Part shown: piece by piece, positions 11,431-26,400 of the stretch | Layout: every line of letters begins with the position of its first letter | Numbering within the stretch: position 1 is the stretch's first letter | From: Agapetus fuscipes | Taxonomy: Eukaryota > Arthropoda > Insecta > Trichoptera > Glossosomatidae | NCBI GenBank assembly: GCA_951799405.1 | Contig: OX637332.1 | Coordinates: 19,721,001-19,785,000 of the forward strand | Length of the DNA stretch: 64,000 nucleotides | Direction: 5' to 3' | Position numbers and translations under genes: made by a program | The notes under the pieces: model-generated | Seen by the model: the letters and a program-made list of their open reading frames with translations, nothing else | What the model was told of the DNA's origin: nothing | Database searches by the model: none

Positions 11431-11479
11431 TCACTTCTTCTTGATCCTGCTGGCGATCCATTCCAATCCAAGCAGCAAT
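11431..11479 (-). CDS. Arl5: Arl5 exon 5 (GLEW...KKK, stop)
   Basis: 49 nt after a TTTTTACAG acceptor. It completes a Gly codon, reads [15 protein letters not shown] and stops at TGA. This matches the ARL5 C-terminal helix in length and motif. Confidence 0.92.
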
Positions 11480-14400
11480 CTGTAAAAATATGTAAAATAA
11501 ATGTTTTATTGTATTTTTAAGTGTAGGTAAAAGAAATATGAGATTGACAGTTATAAAATATATTGACCCCAACAACATAAGCTTCTATGAGTATTTTTAA
11601 TTGTTAAAAAAATATCAAAGGACCTCTATAAAAAATACAGTTATTATAAATTTTGATATAAACATTCTCTATTGCGCCAGATGTGAAGTTTTTTTGCTTA
11701 TTAACAAACCTCATATCATATATTTAAATGACAAAGAAAGAAGATACCACTATTCTCAAAAAGGTATTGTTAGACATACAAGAATATTGAAGAAAAAGGC
11801 TACATCTCTCTTTTTTGACTCATTTGGCCCCTTTATGTTAGCATTTTACAAATTTGGATATCAAAGAAACCATTTTAGGGAACTAACTTTATACTCAATA
11901 TCTTGTTGCTGTCATAACTTCATAATTTTAGACAAATTCTGACCCATACATTAGCTAAATTATTGATAAGGAAAGATGGAGTTACCCTTCTCCAGTTAAT
12001 GCACAGCAAGGCTGTATGTGCCAAGGCTGTCGTTTGATAGCAGTCAGCTGCAGCTGTTGCGATATCTCAGCAGCATTCATAGATCCTTTGATATCCTGAG
12101 AAAAAGAAGGAAAATATCAAATCACTTCCTTCACCTGACAAGACTTCCCAACAAATTTCATTATACCATTAAACCGGCGAGCATTCAATTCCGGATAATA
12201 TATTAAGATATGAAATTTTACAACAAATTGAGTCCTTGCTAAAATCACAATAATTTCTAAAGACTTTCTAAAAAATGACAAAGTAATTTTAAAATGCATT
12301 TTTCCCAGTGAACATGCCTGCAACAATATATTTCTAGCAGAAAAAATAAAGAAGAAATTAGAATTATTGAAAATAATTATTATTAAAATAACGAAAAAAT
12401 TTGCCATGGTGCAATGCTAAACTGCACAATCAAACAATCTGACATACAAATAAAGGTGATGACTGGTATATTGATAAATATGTTATTGATTATCATTGAC
12501 ATTTTCTTTTGCTAAAAGTGGTGCCATTGTTCTCAATAATATTTCAGTACATTTTATTTTTTGCAGCTATTTTGAATGCACGTTAGCAGATATGACAAAA
12601 GTGACCCAAAAATTTATGTGTAATTACATACTTATTTAGAAATAATACAACCCAACAAAGTTTTTAGTATTCATTTTTAAAGACAATCCTTAGAAAAATA
12701 TCCATAAAAGCGAAATATACTAGTGGATTACGTCTTTGAAGAAACGTCAATGGAAATACTTTTTTTAGAAAAAAACAAAAAATCAACAACAACATTACTT
12801 TTCTGCATTGAAAAATATATGTTTTTCTACTCCCATTTGGTAATTTACTAAATACAAAACGGCTAATGGAATCACAATGCTTTACATTTTTACAACCCGT
12901 TGCGTAATGACCATTATGCAGCTGGTAACCTTGTTGAAATGAAAATGCGCACATGCGCATTGTCAGAAATGGAACCATTTTTGAATTTCAAATATCAACT
13001 TTGTATGGGGCTATCCTTCTAAGCTACCGGTAACAAACTATTATTTGCCGTTTCCGTAGCAACCATGTTCAAACGTCAGCCAGTACAGCTAGTACATGAA
13101 TACTTATTTTGTATAGATAGTAATTAAAATTTTCAAGTTTTACTTTTATCATATTTGTATACCCACGCACAGGCTATGCCTATGAGGGTTTCTCTTTTAA
13201 GTTTTTTTGAAAATGTGTATAATTATCTGTATTTTTGAAGTGGAATATTAATAAAAAAAAAAAAAACTTTCATCTTATTGATAGTTCCTCCCCACTACGT
13301 TCAATCTATAATCTAAGTTGCAAGGATATATTCATTTAAAGCTCTCAGATGTAAGCCCACTAACCAACAAGTGTAGTTCGCGCTTACAAATGCTGAATGT
13401 GTACTTACAAATAAAATGCAAACCTCAAATGAACATAAGCCCCACAACTTTTGCCGACCTTCCCTGAAACAGGGGTGACATTGGCAAAGTGAACCATTTT
13501 TTACAGTATGGGTGGTCAGCCTCATACCAACCTATAAGTTCAATCCTTTTTCAAATAAAAATAATAAATATATTATATGTGAAAAGTCAAATAAAAATTG
13601 TTAATAGTGTAAAAATTCATCAAATTTATTTATCAAAATACTCCAAATTGTAGCTTTCCTTTTTTCGAAGGAAAACAGAAGGCTTGAAAGGAAAATAATG
13701 CAAGATATTTTCACCCCAAAAAATAAACAATCTTAAACAGTTACTCGGCTAATAGGTCGGTATGAGGTTGACCACCTATGCTGTAAAGACTTGACTCACT
13801 TTGCCAATGACACCCCTGCTTCAGTAGTTGCAGGGCTTATGTTTATTTAAGTTTTGGGTTGGAATGTTTAAGCTTACATGCGGCATGTATAAACGCGACC
13901 TTATATGTGTCTGCTTGTGGGCATGATATTAATATGAATCCTAAATGTAATATATCTTTGCAACTTAGATTAGATTAGATAATCAAAGGGAATGATAAAT
14001 TACATGTTTTGACAAAAGTAAGGTTTTAATACTTCAAATGGACGAATACATTATAATGACTATTATTAACTACTAGCTGTCCCGGCAGATTTTATCCTGC
14101 CTTTATTTTTATAAATGAGATACAATAGTTTTGTGAATTTGTAAATTTGGGAACGGCTGTTCTTCAGAAAATGGAAACGATGAGAGAAGGAATCTTATTT
14201 TGAAGATTGTAACCATACATTATATCAAATGAAATTGGGCTCATTTAAAGATATTCAAGTCCTATGGATTGCAGTTATGAGAGATGTTGTAGCCTCTTTC
14301 AAATTTGTGGAGGTTTATATGAAAGTTTTGTACATTTTATCATTTTCACACTGTAATTGGTATTTCAAGCATAATTTCATTGCTTAATACCAATAAAAGA

Positions 14401-17400
14401 ATGCTGTCATTCTATTCGGCAGAAGGAAACCTTTTCTGTGTACATTTCAAAAATAATTAAATTATCATTTATAGGTTTTAAATGATGGTTTAAATAAAGC
14501 TATTTTCAATCGTTGATGTATAGTGTATACATATTGATTGATATTAGAAGAAGTAAAATCAATAAGATAATTTAGGGTAGATTTGGATGTTTTGGGTATT
14601 TTAGGATGTGCATATTTATTTTTGTTTATTGATTTTAAAAATGTAATTTATTGTGTATGTTCCGTGACTTATACGTTGGTTTGGGGCTGACGAAAATGAT
14701 TTACTTTGCCAATGCCACCCCTGTTTCAGGGAATGTCGGCAAGAGTTGTAGGGCTTATGTTCATTTCAGATTAGGTTTTTTTTTGTAGGTCCACATGCGG
14801 CATGTATTAGCGCGAAATTTTGTGTGTCTGCAAATGCATTTAATATCTTTGCAACTTAGATTTAGATCATTGTGTATATGCTCCTTAACTTATAGGTTGG
14901 TATGCGGCTGATCACTCATGCTGTAGAAAATAGTTCACTTTGCCAATATCACTCCTGTTTTAGAAAAGGTCGGCCAGAGTTGCAGGGTGTTTGTTCATTT
15001 GAGATTTGGGTTTTAATGTTGTAGGTTCACATGCGGCATGTGCAAGCGGGTACTTATACGTGTGTGCTTGTGAGAATGCATATACGAGTAATGTGAATCC
15101 CCAATACCTTTGCAACTTAGATTCGGAATAAATGCAATCCTTTTTTCATGATCTATTGATGATCCAACTTTATATTTTCTTAAATTAGTTCATTTTAGCT
15201 TTGATTTGTTACCTCGTATGAACGATTCAAGATAAAGTTTGCACATGGAAAATTGAATATTAAGTAAGAAGATCGACTTTGTAGTAAAACTTGGTTCACT
15301 TTTGCCAATGTCTAATCTAATCTAAGCTGCAAAGACATATACCATTTAAGATTTATATTAAATGCATTCCCATAAGCTCTGCAACTCTTGCCGTCCTTCC
15401 CTGAAACAGGGGTGACATTGGCAAAGTGAACCATTTTTTACAGTATGGGTGGTCAGCTGCATACCAACCTATAAGTCAAGGAACAAACATCGCAAATTAC
15501 ATTTTTTAAATCAATAAACAATAATATAAACATGGACAGAAATGGCGGTTGATCTGTAATGTTGGCGGCTAGGGTTTATTAAATTGGAATTTGTTTTTAT
15601 TTGTAAATGGATATTTTGTATTTGGATATTATTATTTAGTGATGTATAAAATGTAATTTGTCGTGTGTGTGTGTTCCTTGACTTATAGGTTGGTATGCGG
15701 CTGACCACCCATGCTGTAAAAATGGTTCACTTTGCCAATGTCACCCCTGTCTCAGGGAAGGACGGCAAGAGTTGCAGGGTGTATGTCCATTTGAGATTTG
15801 GTTTTTATGTTGTAGGTTCACATGAGGCATGTGCAAGCGCGAACTTGTACGTGTCTGGTTGTGAGAATGCATGTAATGTGAATCTCCAATGTAACATATC
15901 TTTGCAACTTAGATTAGATTAGATTAGATTAGACACTAACAAAAACTAAATCATAAAACCAATTTCACTTTAATAAACCCTAGCCGCCAACATTTCAAAT
16001 CAACCGCCATTTCTTTCTATCCTTACATACTTCTTTCATTTCCTCCAGAGTCATGTCAACCAATGCCCCCCCGGTTTCAGCGAAAGTGGTAGGAGTTGCA
16101 AAGTTTATGTACACATGCAGCATGTGTAAGCGTGTACTTACATGTGCTTGTTTTTGGGCATGTATTTAATATGAGTCTTAAATGTCAATATATCTTTGCA
16201 ACTTAGATTAAATATATTTGGATCTAAGGAATGTTGAAATGTGGCTTACTGACACATTTATAATTCCAATATGAAAAAGTGCAGTCAGGTTATTCGGTGT
16301 ATGAAAATCTTTGATGTAACTTTTCAAAAAAAAAAGTTACAACCTTTCCTTTTAGCCAGGCAAAAAGAGCAACATCCCTCATACTTAGAAAAAAATATTG
16401 TGAGTAATCTGATTCACATCGAATTTTACACGATTCATCTCAAAGGTAATTTACATGTTTTCTAAGAATTTGGCTAATGTGCGATGAGTATTTAATTTTT
16501 ATATAGATGCAAACGATGCAGTATATTTATGCCAAACCAAATTCCATTAATAAACAATGTTGAACTTTTTACATATTTGAACATCTTCAATGATACTTTT
16601 TCAATTTTTTTTATCCATACACCTGTTCCAGATTACAAACATCATAAAAAAAAAAACAAATCGGTTCAGTCATTCTCAAGTGATACGTTTACCAACAATA
16701 TTTAATTTAGATGCATTCAGATGTCACCTTATGTTTTTTTGCAACTTAGATTATCGGTCCTCGACTTGTAAGTTGGTGTACAAATTGTTTCACTAAGTTG
16801 CACAGTTAATTTGACATTTGGGAATTACGTTTGGGTCTTATTTTGAAAATATACATGCATTATGTGTATGCGCAAACTAACATGTGTTTCGTTTTGGGCA
16901 TCCATTCAATATGAACCTTAAATGTGTGCATATAATTTGTAACTGAGATTAAGAGGGTGCTAGGAAATTTCTCGAAAACACAGTTTTTGACGTGGTTTTT
17001 TTTCAATAAATATGGACAAATATAAATTTTTGATAACTTTAAGTGTTAGTTAAACATTTCATTTGCAATATGCATCAAATAATATATGTCTATAAACGCT
17101 TTTATTACTTGAAAAAATATAAATTACGAACACCTTCTTGCGGTAAGTGGAAAACATACAATTTTTGAACCAGTTTTTCTGTAAATTGGTGGTGTTTTGA
17201 AATCTAAAAAAAAATTACAAATATACTTTATATCCTGTTTTAGTTCGTGGTGTGATTTAAAATGTGATTCAGATGAAGAAAACTGAATTAAAAAAAAAAA
17301 TCTAGAAGCAAAAACGGACAAAAAAGTGTACATTGTATCTTCGAATAAAATCTCAAAAAATGGTTATTTGTGCCCAATTATTTTCAAATATTAAACAATA

Positions 17401-20400
17401 TAATCTTGAGCTTAGTTGTATTTTTTTTCAAAATTTTTATTTCACAAGATGTATTTTTTATTATTATTTTACAAATGGCTTTTAAATGCGAGATTCGCGG
17501 GGTAAACCTCAGTCAAGCGCTAACGCTCACAGAAGGCGGGACCTGCGGCACTTTTTTTTTTTCGCTAAAACTATCTCATAACAAACCTTTTTTTCGTCGG
17601 CAAGTGATATGCAACATTTTCGAAGCGAGAACATTTTACGATTTTCCATGTTACATTTTTACAAAAATATTATTTTTTGCAATCAACAATTTCTTAATAA
17701 TACATTCCTTGACTTATAGGTTGGTATGAAGCTGACCACCCATACTGTACAAAGATGGTTAACTTTGCTAATGTCACCCCTGTTTCTGGGAAGGTCGACA
17801 AAAGTTGCAGGGCTTATGTTCAACTACTATGTGTGTGCTTGTGGGAATGTATTTAATATGAATCTGAAATGATTATATCTTTGCAACTTTAATTTAGATT
17901 AAGACTTTGATACTTAACTTAGAAATTTATTATTACTATTTTAGAAATAATCGGTCGACATTCTACTTCCTACGGATTTTACGCTAAAAAATAATTTTAG
18001 TCATCAAGAAAGCGAAATTGCGAGAAAGGAAACGCAATTTTACAGTATGTAAAAACTAAATATTTACTAAGAAATTCTGCGTGTATGCACTATATTGACC
18101 ACTTTTTTCATAAAATTCCTTGGAACCTTCACATATCCATAACATCTGTAGTTACGCTTACGAGTAACTAAAAACTTGTTTTTTTTTTATTTAATGTTTT
18201 TCAAAGTTCTAATGAATTAATAAAGTGGAAATACACAAACCATTACCAAGACCCGTCACCAAAGTTCATCCAGCCCTACAGCAACTTGGTCTTGATTGAG
18301 AATCGACGCTTTCTTTAGCGACGACCAAGCTCGCTGGGGGCTCTTGGGGTGTGATTTACACAAAAACAGCGCTCGCAAAAATCATCCTGATATTATTATT
18401 ACTAAAAATATAATTTGCGAAACTATTGATTTATTGTTGAACATTTTTAGTTTGGGTGTTGAAGGATGGAAAAGGTTGAGTCTATCTGACCGGCATAAAA
18501 AAATGGCTGCCAAAAAGTGTACTGCAAGCTACTATGAGTAATAACATAGAGGAGCGGAAACTAACGTGCTGATTTGATACATACTGCAGTTGTCATAAGA
18601 ATAAAATTCTTCACAATCTGAGCTAAGAATAAGCGTAAAATTCGTAATGTGAGAGTTGTTTTAAATATTTTTGAAATCAATTTCCTGTTTTCATAAGACA
18701 CATTGGTCCAGTACCTACACATGCAAAAATTGCTCATGTAAAATTAGCTTAATGGTCTCTACGGCAAACAAGAACAAAGGCAGCGACATGCTACCACTTG
18801 GTTTCTCTCCTGTCACACGTTGCAGTGGTTATAATGTGATAAAGTTAAAATATGAAATATGAAATGAAAAGTGATAAAGTTAAAATATGAAATATGAAAT
18901 ATTGCCACGACTTTGGCGATCACAATATTTATAACGTGTGTTATCTGTCAACTCTAGTTATTTCCGGTCTAGTCGGCAGCCGTTATTTGAAATGGCACCA
19001 ACATTCAAGATTTTTTTTTCGTTGTGCCGAGTTTTTTGTACACATGGAAATGCAACTGTGAAGTTCTTTGTTATTTTTATTACTAATGACCATTTTCGTA
19101 AGTAAGTTGAGACATATATATATATGTCTTTTTTGGTTAAAATAATTTCTAGTCCACAGATATTATAAGTTAATATACGTACCTTTCAAAAACTACAAAA
19201 TAAGAGCTCCGAGTGCGCGGCTGTGGCATAGATAGGTATTAAGCGAACGCAGATTTTAAAATTAAAAATTTTCGAGAGCGCTCTTAAAGACTTATTTATT
19301 TAACCATGAACGGTTTTTATGACTTTGGCAGTTGAAAAGCTAAATTCCAATTTTAAAAAAAGAGTTCTGTTTGGTAGAGGCTGTTGATGAATAATATCTT
19401 TTATTCCATTTTCAAATTTTGTACCTACCAGTGTTGTTTTGTACCTTTATTTTATTAATTTGATTTTGTTAAATGTAAATGTAATTTTTTATTCATATTC
19501 CTTGACTTATAGGTTGGTATGAGGTTGACCACCCATACTGTAAAAAATGGTTCACTTTGCCAATGTTACCCCTGTTTCAGGGAAGGTCGGCAAAAGTTGT
19601 GGGGCTTATGTTCATTTGAGGTTTGGATTTTATTTGTAAGTACACATTCAGCATTTGTAAGCGCGAACTACACTTGTTGGTTTGTGGGCTTACATCTGAG
19701 AGCTTTAAATGAATATATCCTTGCAACTTAGATTATAGATTATTATTATTATAGTTTAACCTCTTGCAATATTTCAAACCGAACACATTTTAATGAAATT
19801 TGAATATGGAACAAAAATCTGTCAATTAGATGAAGTGGTTTCAAAATTTACCGACCTCGTTGCTGAAATATTGAGAATTGAGAACCATTGTTTATTTGAT
19901 CACCATCAAACTTCACAGGATTCATTCTAAGAATATGTTACATGTTTCCTGAAAATTTCGTCAAAATCGGATGAGCGGTTTATGAGTCTATAGGGTACAT
20001 ACATACATACATACATACATACATACACACATCCTTCTTTATAGATATAGATTTTGTTATTTATTTCATGGTCGTAGAAAAAGTATTGTATGCCACTGCA
20101 CGTAATAAGTCTCTGTAACACTCTTGCTGTCTATTGTGCCATGAGGCGCAGCCGAATGGCACAAACTACCACTCGTGTTACAAAGACTATCATTACTAGG
20201 CAGTGGCATAAATAACTATTTTCCACCGAGATAATCATTTGAAAAAAATATATCTAAAAAAATAAGTAAATAAATGCTTGACAATGTCAGCCCATCCCTG
20301 CACAAAGGATTAGGTCCCATGAATGCTTTTAGTATGTGATTTCTGCTCCATTCCATTGTAGTCATGAGTCAATGTGCTATGAAAGAAATAAATGCACCCG

Positions 20401-23400
20401 CAATGTATAATGAGTCTTTAGTTAAGCAGCTATGTTGAAAAAAGACAGATTATGACACCTTTAAGGTACATACATGAAATGTTAAAACTCAATGTTATAA
20501 ATGAATTGCAAAGAGTTATTCGGAGCTTTAAAAGAAATTGCTTTTAAGATTTTATTCTAACATAAGACAAACCAATCAAATATAAATATAAGCATGTTTA
20601 TTTAACTTTTTAAGAATTTTATTGAACTGCATAAAGGGCGCGCCATAGTCCCATTTATTTTCTTCTGTAAAAGATTTGCTAAAGTCTTAACAAAGTACGC
20701 AGTATTTATTTTGTATGCAACAGTCTGATACAATCTCCAAGTCATTTGGTGGCAATAAACATGTTCATTGAAGGTTTGGGTTCTCTATTGTAGCATGCAG
20801 TGTGAATACAATATCTAATGATAAAATCTTTTTAATTTAAATTATATATGATTGTTGTACGCAGTGGCAAATGCAAATAATGTATAATTTAGAAATAATG
20901 TATAAGCACCTGTTTATTTGCATACACCAGTAGACAAGCATGGCTGAGTTCTTCATGTGCCAGCATTCTATGAAGTTCTTCCTTGGACACACTGAGCCGT
21001 GATCTGTCAGTCGAGTCTATTACCATAACTACAAACTGAAAACCGACCAGCACAAAGAGTTTATAAGAAATAAACACACAGTTATCATAGACTCCTAATC
21101 TTCTTTTTTAATCTGATTTACATTTTTTGAAAGACACAAAGGAATATTATTTATAGATAGGTAGGCAGAATGACATCTTGGTGCAGGTACTTAAAAGGTG
21201 CAAATATTGTGGGTTTTTTTTCAAGTCCTGCAGAAATGATAATCATGCTCTGTCTAAAATAACATGCATCACCAAACATATCTTTCTAATGTAATATCTA
21301 AACCTTAAATCAGAATCAAGAAGCCATAGGAGACTACTGGATAAAAGTATTTTTAAAAATCATCCCAAGAAATATCAAAAAGGCAATTATTCAAAGAAAT
21401 AAAAGCCATGATAATCAAAATTTAAACAAACTGATCAATGTTTATAGGAGAATGAACTAGTCTTACAAGAACTTTATAGTCAAGAATTACGCTCATGAAT
21501 TGAATGCAAAGATATGAAACGTTTTCAAATAGTCTGCAAGTTTTTGGGTAGAAAGGTTTAATAGTTTTTACAAACTAGTCACACAAAGTATTGGGCAGCG
21601 ATTGAGACGGGAGTAGAGATTTTATGCATTGAATATTGGTAGTCTCATCTGTTCCCTCGGTTTCATCATGATTGAAAAATGCTCAATTCCGCATTCCGTA
21701 AATTGAAGTTTTACATTACCCTTAAACATAAATCTTTAACCCTTTAACTGCGGGTGACATGCATAGGTGTCAAGTGTAAACTTGCATACAGTGTGGCTGT
21801 CAAACATAGACGTCATCCAACTTTGAACTTACCGCTGATATCTGTGTTAAAGAATTCAAAAGTCTGTAAGTGGAATGTCCTAAGCCTTGGTGATTATTGT
21901 TCTTGAATAATTAATACATGTGATTGAGCACATAGTTTTTTCAGTGTCGTCAATCAATTAAAGTAGGAAACAATAAATGTTTTAACAATTTGCTTGAAAA
22001 AGTATTGTGTACTGGGGGCATTCATATAGCCAGAATATTCAGAAGCGAAGAGGTTATGAGTTACAGAAGCATTTACCTCGCTATTTGTGTAGTATGTTGA
22101 CCAGGCCGCTCTCAAGCTTTGTTGACCTCCCAAGTCCCACATGACAAAACGCAGATTCTTCCATTGAACTTCTTCAACATTTGAACCAATGGTGGGACTG
22201 GTGTGGACCGCCTCACCCAGAAGAAGCTGGTACAGAATGGTTGTTTTCCCCGCATTATCCAATCCAACAAGAACCAACTTGTGCTCTGCAACATTGACAA
22301 CAATTATGTATCCGGATAGACCATGAAATTTGAAGTAATAGTTATACAGGGTGAATGGTAATTCGACCTATTCCTTGAAAGGGGTTATACTAGGGTCTAT
22401 TTGCAACATTTTTGACCCAGTTAACTAGGGGTCGAAAATCACTCATCTTCGAGTTATTTCAATTTTTAGGTTTTTTTGAAAATTGACCATTTTTCGACCT
22501 AAAACTTGTGATTGTGAACAAATTTCTTAATTTTTTGCAACAAATAAATGTTTTTCTTATAGCTGATAAATGAGCAACTACTGAAAACTAAAATTTATGT
22601 AAAAAAATCCCAAAAACTCCAAAATAAAAGGTTTTCAACCCCAATTTTTTTTTTGTTTTTCCATTTAAAGAGGATAACTCAAAAAAATGATAACACACTT
22701 GGCGTACAAGCTGCAGGAATAACTTCCTCAACTCATAAGCTTTCAAAAATAGTGCAAGTCTTGGAACTTTTACAACAAATTTGCAAAAAAAAACCTTTTT
22801 TAAACACGCAAAAGGGGAAATGTGAATTTTAATAAAAAAAATATTGGTTCTGGAGAAAATTAGTAAACTCTTATAATTACTGTTAAATAAGCTAAAATAA
22901 GCTACAATAAGTTAAAAATAAGTTAAAATAATAAAATAAGAAAATTTCAAAGTGTATTTACATGGAAAAATCACAAATTTTGCTCAATTTGCCTTCCCGC
23001 GTTACGAATGCAAGCACGAAGCCTGCAACGGACTTCACTCAAAGTTACTCGCGATGAAAGCCCATCTTTTATCTATTGGGCAGCTGTTACAATCCTCTAT
23101 CTCAACTCTTCTTGAGATGAAATCGGTGTGCGATGGAGTAATGCCTTCATATGACCCCAAATAAAAAAGTCACATGGTGTTAAATCAGGACTTCTTGCCG
23201 GCCAAGGAATCGGGCCACCGCGACCAATCCATCTCAGTGGATAGTTGTCATCCATCCACTGTCGCACGCCCTGGTAATAGTGGGCTGGACATCCATCGTG
23301 TTGGTAAATCATACCCATTCTTGTGTTAAGCGGCACATCCTCTAACAGGGAAGGTAGCTCTTAGAAAAAAAAATCATAGGCGTGCTGGCAGAAAGAATGG

Positions 23401-26400
23401 TCCAATTAAGTTATTGTGTACGATCCCCATCGACACATTTAGGGAAAATCTGTGCTGGTGACCCCTTCTTTGGATTTTGACCTTTAGGGGCCCAAAAATA
23501 CAGATTGTGAAAATTTGTAATTTCGTCTCGGTCAAAGTTAGATTCATCGGTCCACAATGTTTTTTTTAGATACTCAGGGTTGAGAAGAGTTTAGAGAGAG
23601 GATTGTAGCAGCTGCCCAACAGATAAAATATGGGCTTTTATTTTATGGGCGAGTAACTTTGAGTGAAGTCTGTTGCAGGCTTCGTGCTTGCATTCGTAAC
23701 GCGGGAAGGCAAATTGAGCAAAATTTGTGATTTTTCCATGTAAGTACACTTTGAAATTTTCTTATTTTATTATTTTAACTTATTTTTAGCTCATTTAAGC
23801 TTATTTTAGCTTATTTAACAGTAATTATAAGGGTTTACTAATTTTCTCCAGACGACTATTTTTTTTAATAAAATTCACATTTCCCCTTTTGCGTGTTTAA
23901 AAAAGGTTTTTTTTGCAAATTTGTTGTAAAAGTTCCAAGACTTGCACTATTTTTGAAAGCTTATGAGTTGAGGAAGTTATTCCTGCAGTTTGTACGCCAA
24001 CTGTTTTATAATTTTTTTGAGTTATCCTCTTTGGATGGAAAAAATTATAAAAAAACAAAAAAAAAAAAATGGGGTTGAAAACCTTTTATTTTGGAGGGTT
24101 TCGGATTTTTTTTACATAAATTTTAGTTTTCAGTAGTTGCTCATTTATCAGCTATAAGAAAAACACTTATTTGTTGCAAAAAATTAAGAAAATTTTCCAC
24201 AATCCTAAGTTTTAGTTCGGTTGCGCCTCATGGCACAATAGACAGCAAGAGTGTTACAAATACTTATTACGTGCAGTAGCATACAATACTTTTTCTACGA
24301 CCATGAAATAAATAACAAAATAGTTAATAATAGTCATTATAATGTATTCGTCCATTTGAAGTAATTAAAACCTTACTTTTGTCAAAACGTGTAATTTATC
24401 ATTCCCTTTGATTATCTAATCTAATCTAAGTTGCAAAGATATATTACATTTAGGATTCATATTAATATCATGCCCACAAGCAGACACATATAAGGTCACA
24501 TTTATACATGCCGCATATAAGCTTAAACATTCCAACCCAAAACTTAAATAAACATAAGCCCTGCAACTACTGAAGCAGGGGTGTCATTGGCAAAGTGAAA
24601 CAAGTTTTACAGCATAGGTGGTCAACCTCATACCGACCTATTAGCCAAGTAAATGTTTAAGTTTATTTATTTTTTGCGGTGAAAATATCTTGCATTATTT
24701 TCCTTTCAAGCCTTCTGTTTTCCTTCGAAAAAAGGAAAGCTACAATTTGGAGTATTTTGATAAATAAATTTGATGAATTACTACACTATTAACAAATTTT
24801 ATTTGACTCTACACATAAAATATATTAATTTTCATTCGAACAAAGATTGAACATAGTGGGGAGGAACTATCAATAAATTGAAAATATTCATGTAACGGCT
24901 GACGTTTAAACATGGTTGCTATGGAAACGGCAAATAATAATTAATGTAATGTCAACGATGTTACCATGTTGAAAGCACCGGTTCCCATAGATCACCGAAG
25001 TTAAGCAACATTGGGCGCAGATAGTACTTAAATGGGTTACCGCTCAGGTACACCGCATGTCGTTGGCATCTTGGACCAGTCCGTAGTCCAGTGGCAACAC
25101 TTCGGACTCGTAAATGGAAGGTTGTGGATTCGGATCCCAGCGGAGCACAAAAAATATACCATTTATATTTCGAATGTGCTCTTCGCTGAGTTGAAAAATT
25201 CATAAACCTTTACCAAAGACCGGTCACTGAAAGGTCCATCCAACCTTACAACAACTGGGTCTTGCTTGAGAATTGGCGCTTTCTACAGCGACGACCAAGC
25301 TCGCAGAGGGCTCTTGAGGTGTGATACACACAAAAACAGCGCTCACCAAATAAATCATCCTAATATTATTATTTATTAATAGTTTGTTATCGGTCGTTTA
25401 GAAGGATAGCCTCATACAAGGTTGACACTCGAAATTCAAAAATGGTTCCATTTCTGACAATGCGCATGCGCACATTTTCATTTCAACACGGTTACCCGTT
25501 GCTTAATGTAACATTACGCAACGGGTGTAGAAATGTTTGTCATTGTGATTGGGTTAGCCGTTTTGTAATTAGTAAATTACCAAATGGGAGTAGAACAAAT
25601 AAAATTAAAGTGTGCAGTTTTTTTATTTGGGCAATAGTGTTATGTAAATAGTAGATTTATATAGGTGTACATCGTAGGTAGCAATAATTATAGGCCTAAG
25701 AAATCTAAAAATGAAATAATCCATTTGTACTCTTGGAGCTGGTAGAACGTTCCAGAGTTTGCTGGCAAATCAGTCACTAGAGACTTCTGTCTCTGAAGTA
25801 TATAAGGAGCAAAATTGAGTGCACCAGGACAGATAGATAGTCGCCTTTGAATGAAGAGAGTGTGAGGTGCTGAACTGTGAAAATAAATTTTAGTTGCTAA
25901 AAGTGTTACAAATAAATATAAACTGTAAAATAAATTAAGTGAAAATAAATATCCAGAAAGAAGACCTGTTGTTTTAATTTAGAGACTATCCGAACCCAAA
26001 AACACTATGATAGTAATAAACTGAAACCATTAATGGCAGTGTAGATTATGACAGACTGATTAATTATATAACACTGAAATATGTGACTAAATGCTGTTTT
26101 TAGGTCAACTGCAATGTGCCCTTATTCAAATTTAATTGATATTTAACAAATGATTGACTGGACAACTTCACTACTCTTGATATTTGTTGTAAAAGGGCCA
26201 AATATTTTACGTGGGATTTAGTGCGGGCCGCACTTGATTAGTGGCGGATCTAACAGTCAGCATTTCAGCACATGCTGACTACCATTGATTCTACCCCCCA
26301 TAATAAATCTCATATTGTAGAATCCCCGCCAATTCAACTCGGTAATCCCGCAATTCAGGGAACTCCACGCAAATCGACACCAGCCTACATAGGGAAATCT

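Noticed and set aside
18296..18541. 81-codon ORF
   Set aside because: First half lies in a SINE-A fragment; no independent signal.
19519..19731. 70-codon ORF conserved at 13313 (minus), 19519 and 42062
   Set aside because: Conservation follows the whole R1 repeat, including non-coding ends; the frame has stops in other copies.
24951..25069. functional 5S rRNA gene
   Set aside because: Joined to a tRNA-like unit and LINE tail, present twice with substitutions, no tandem 5S context.
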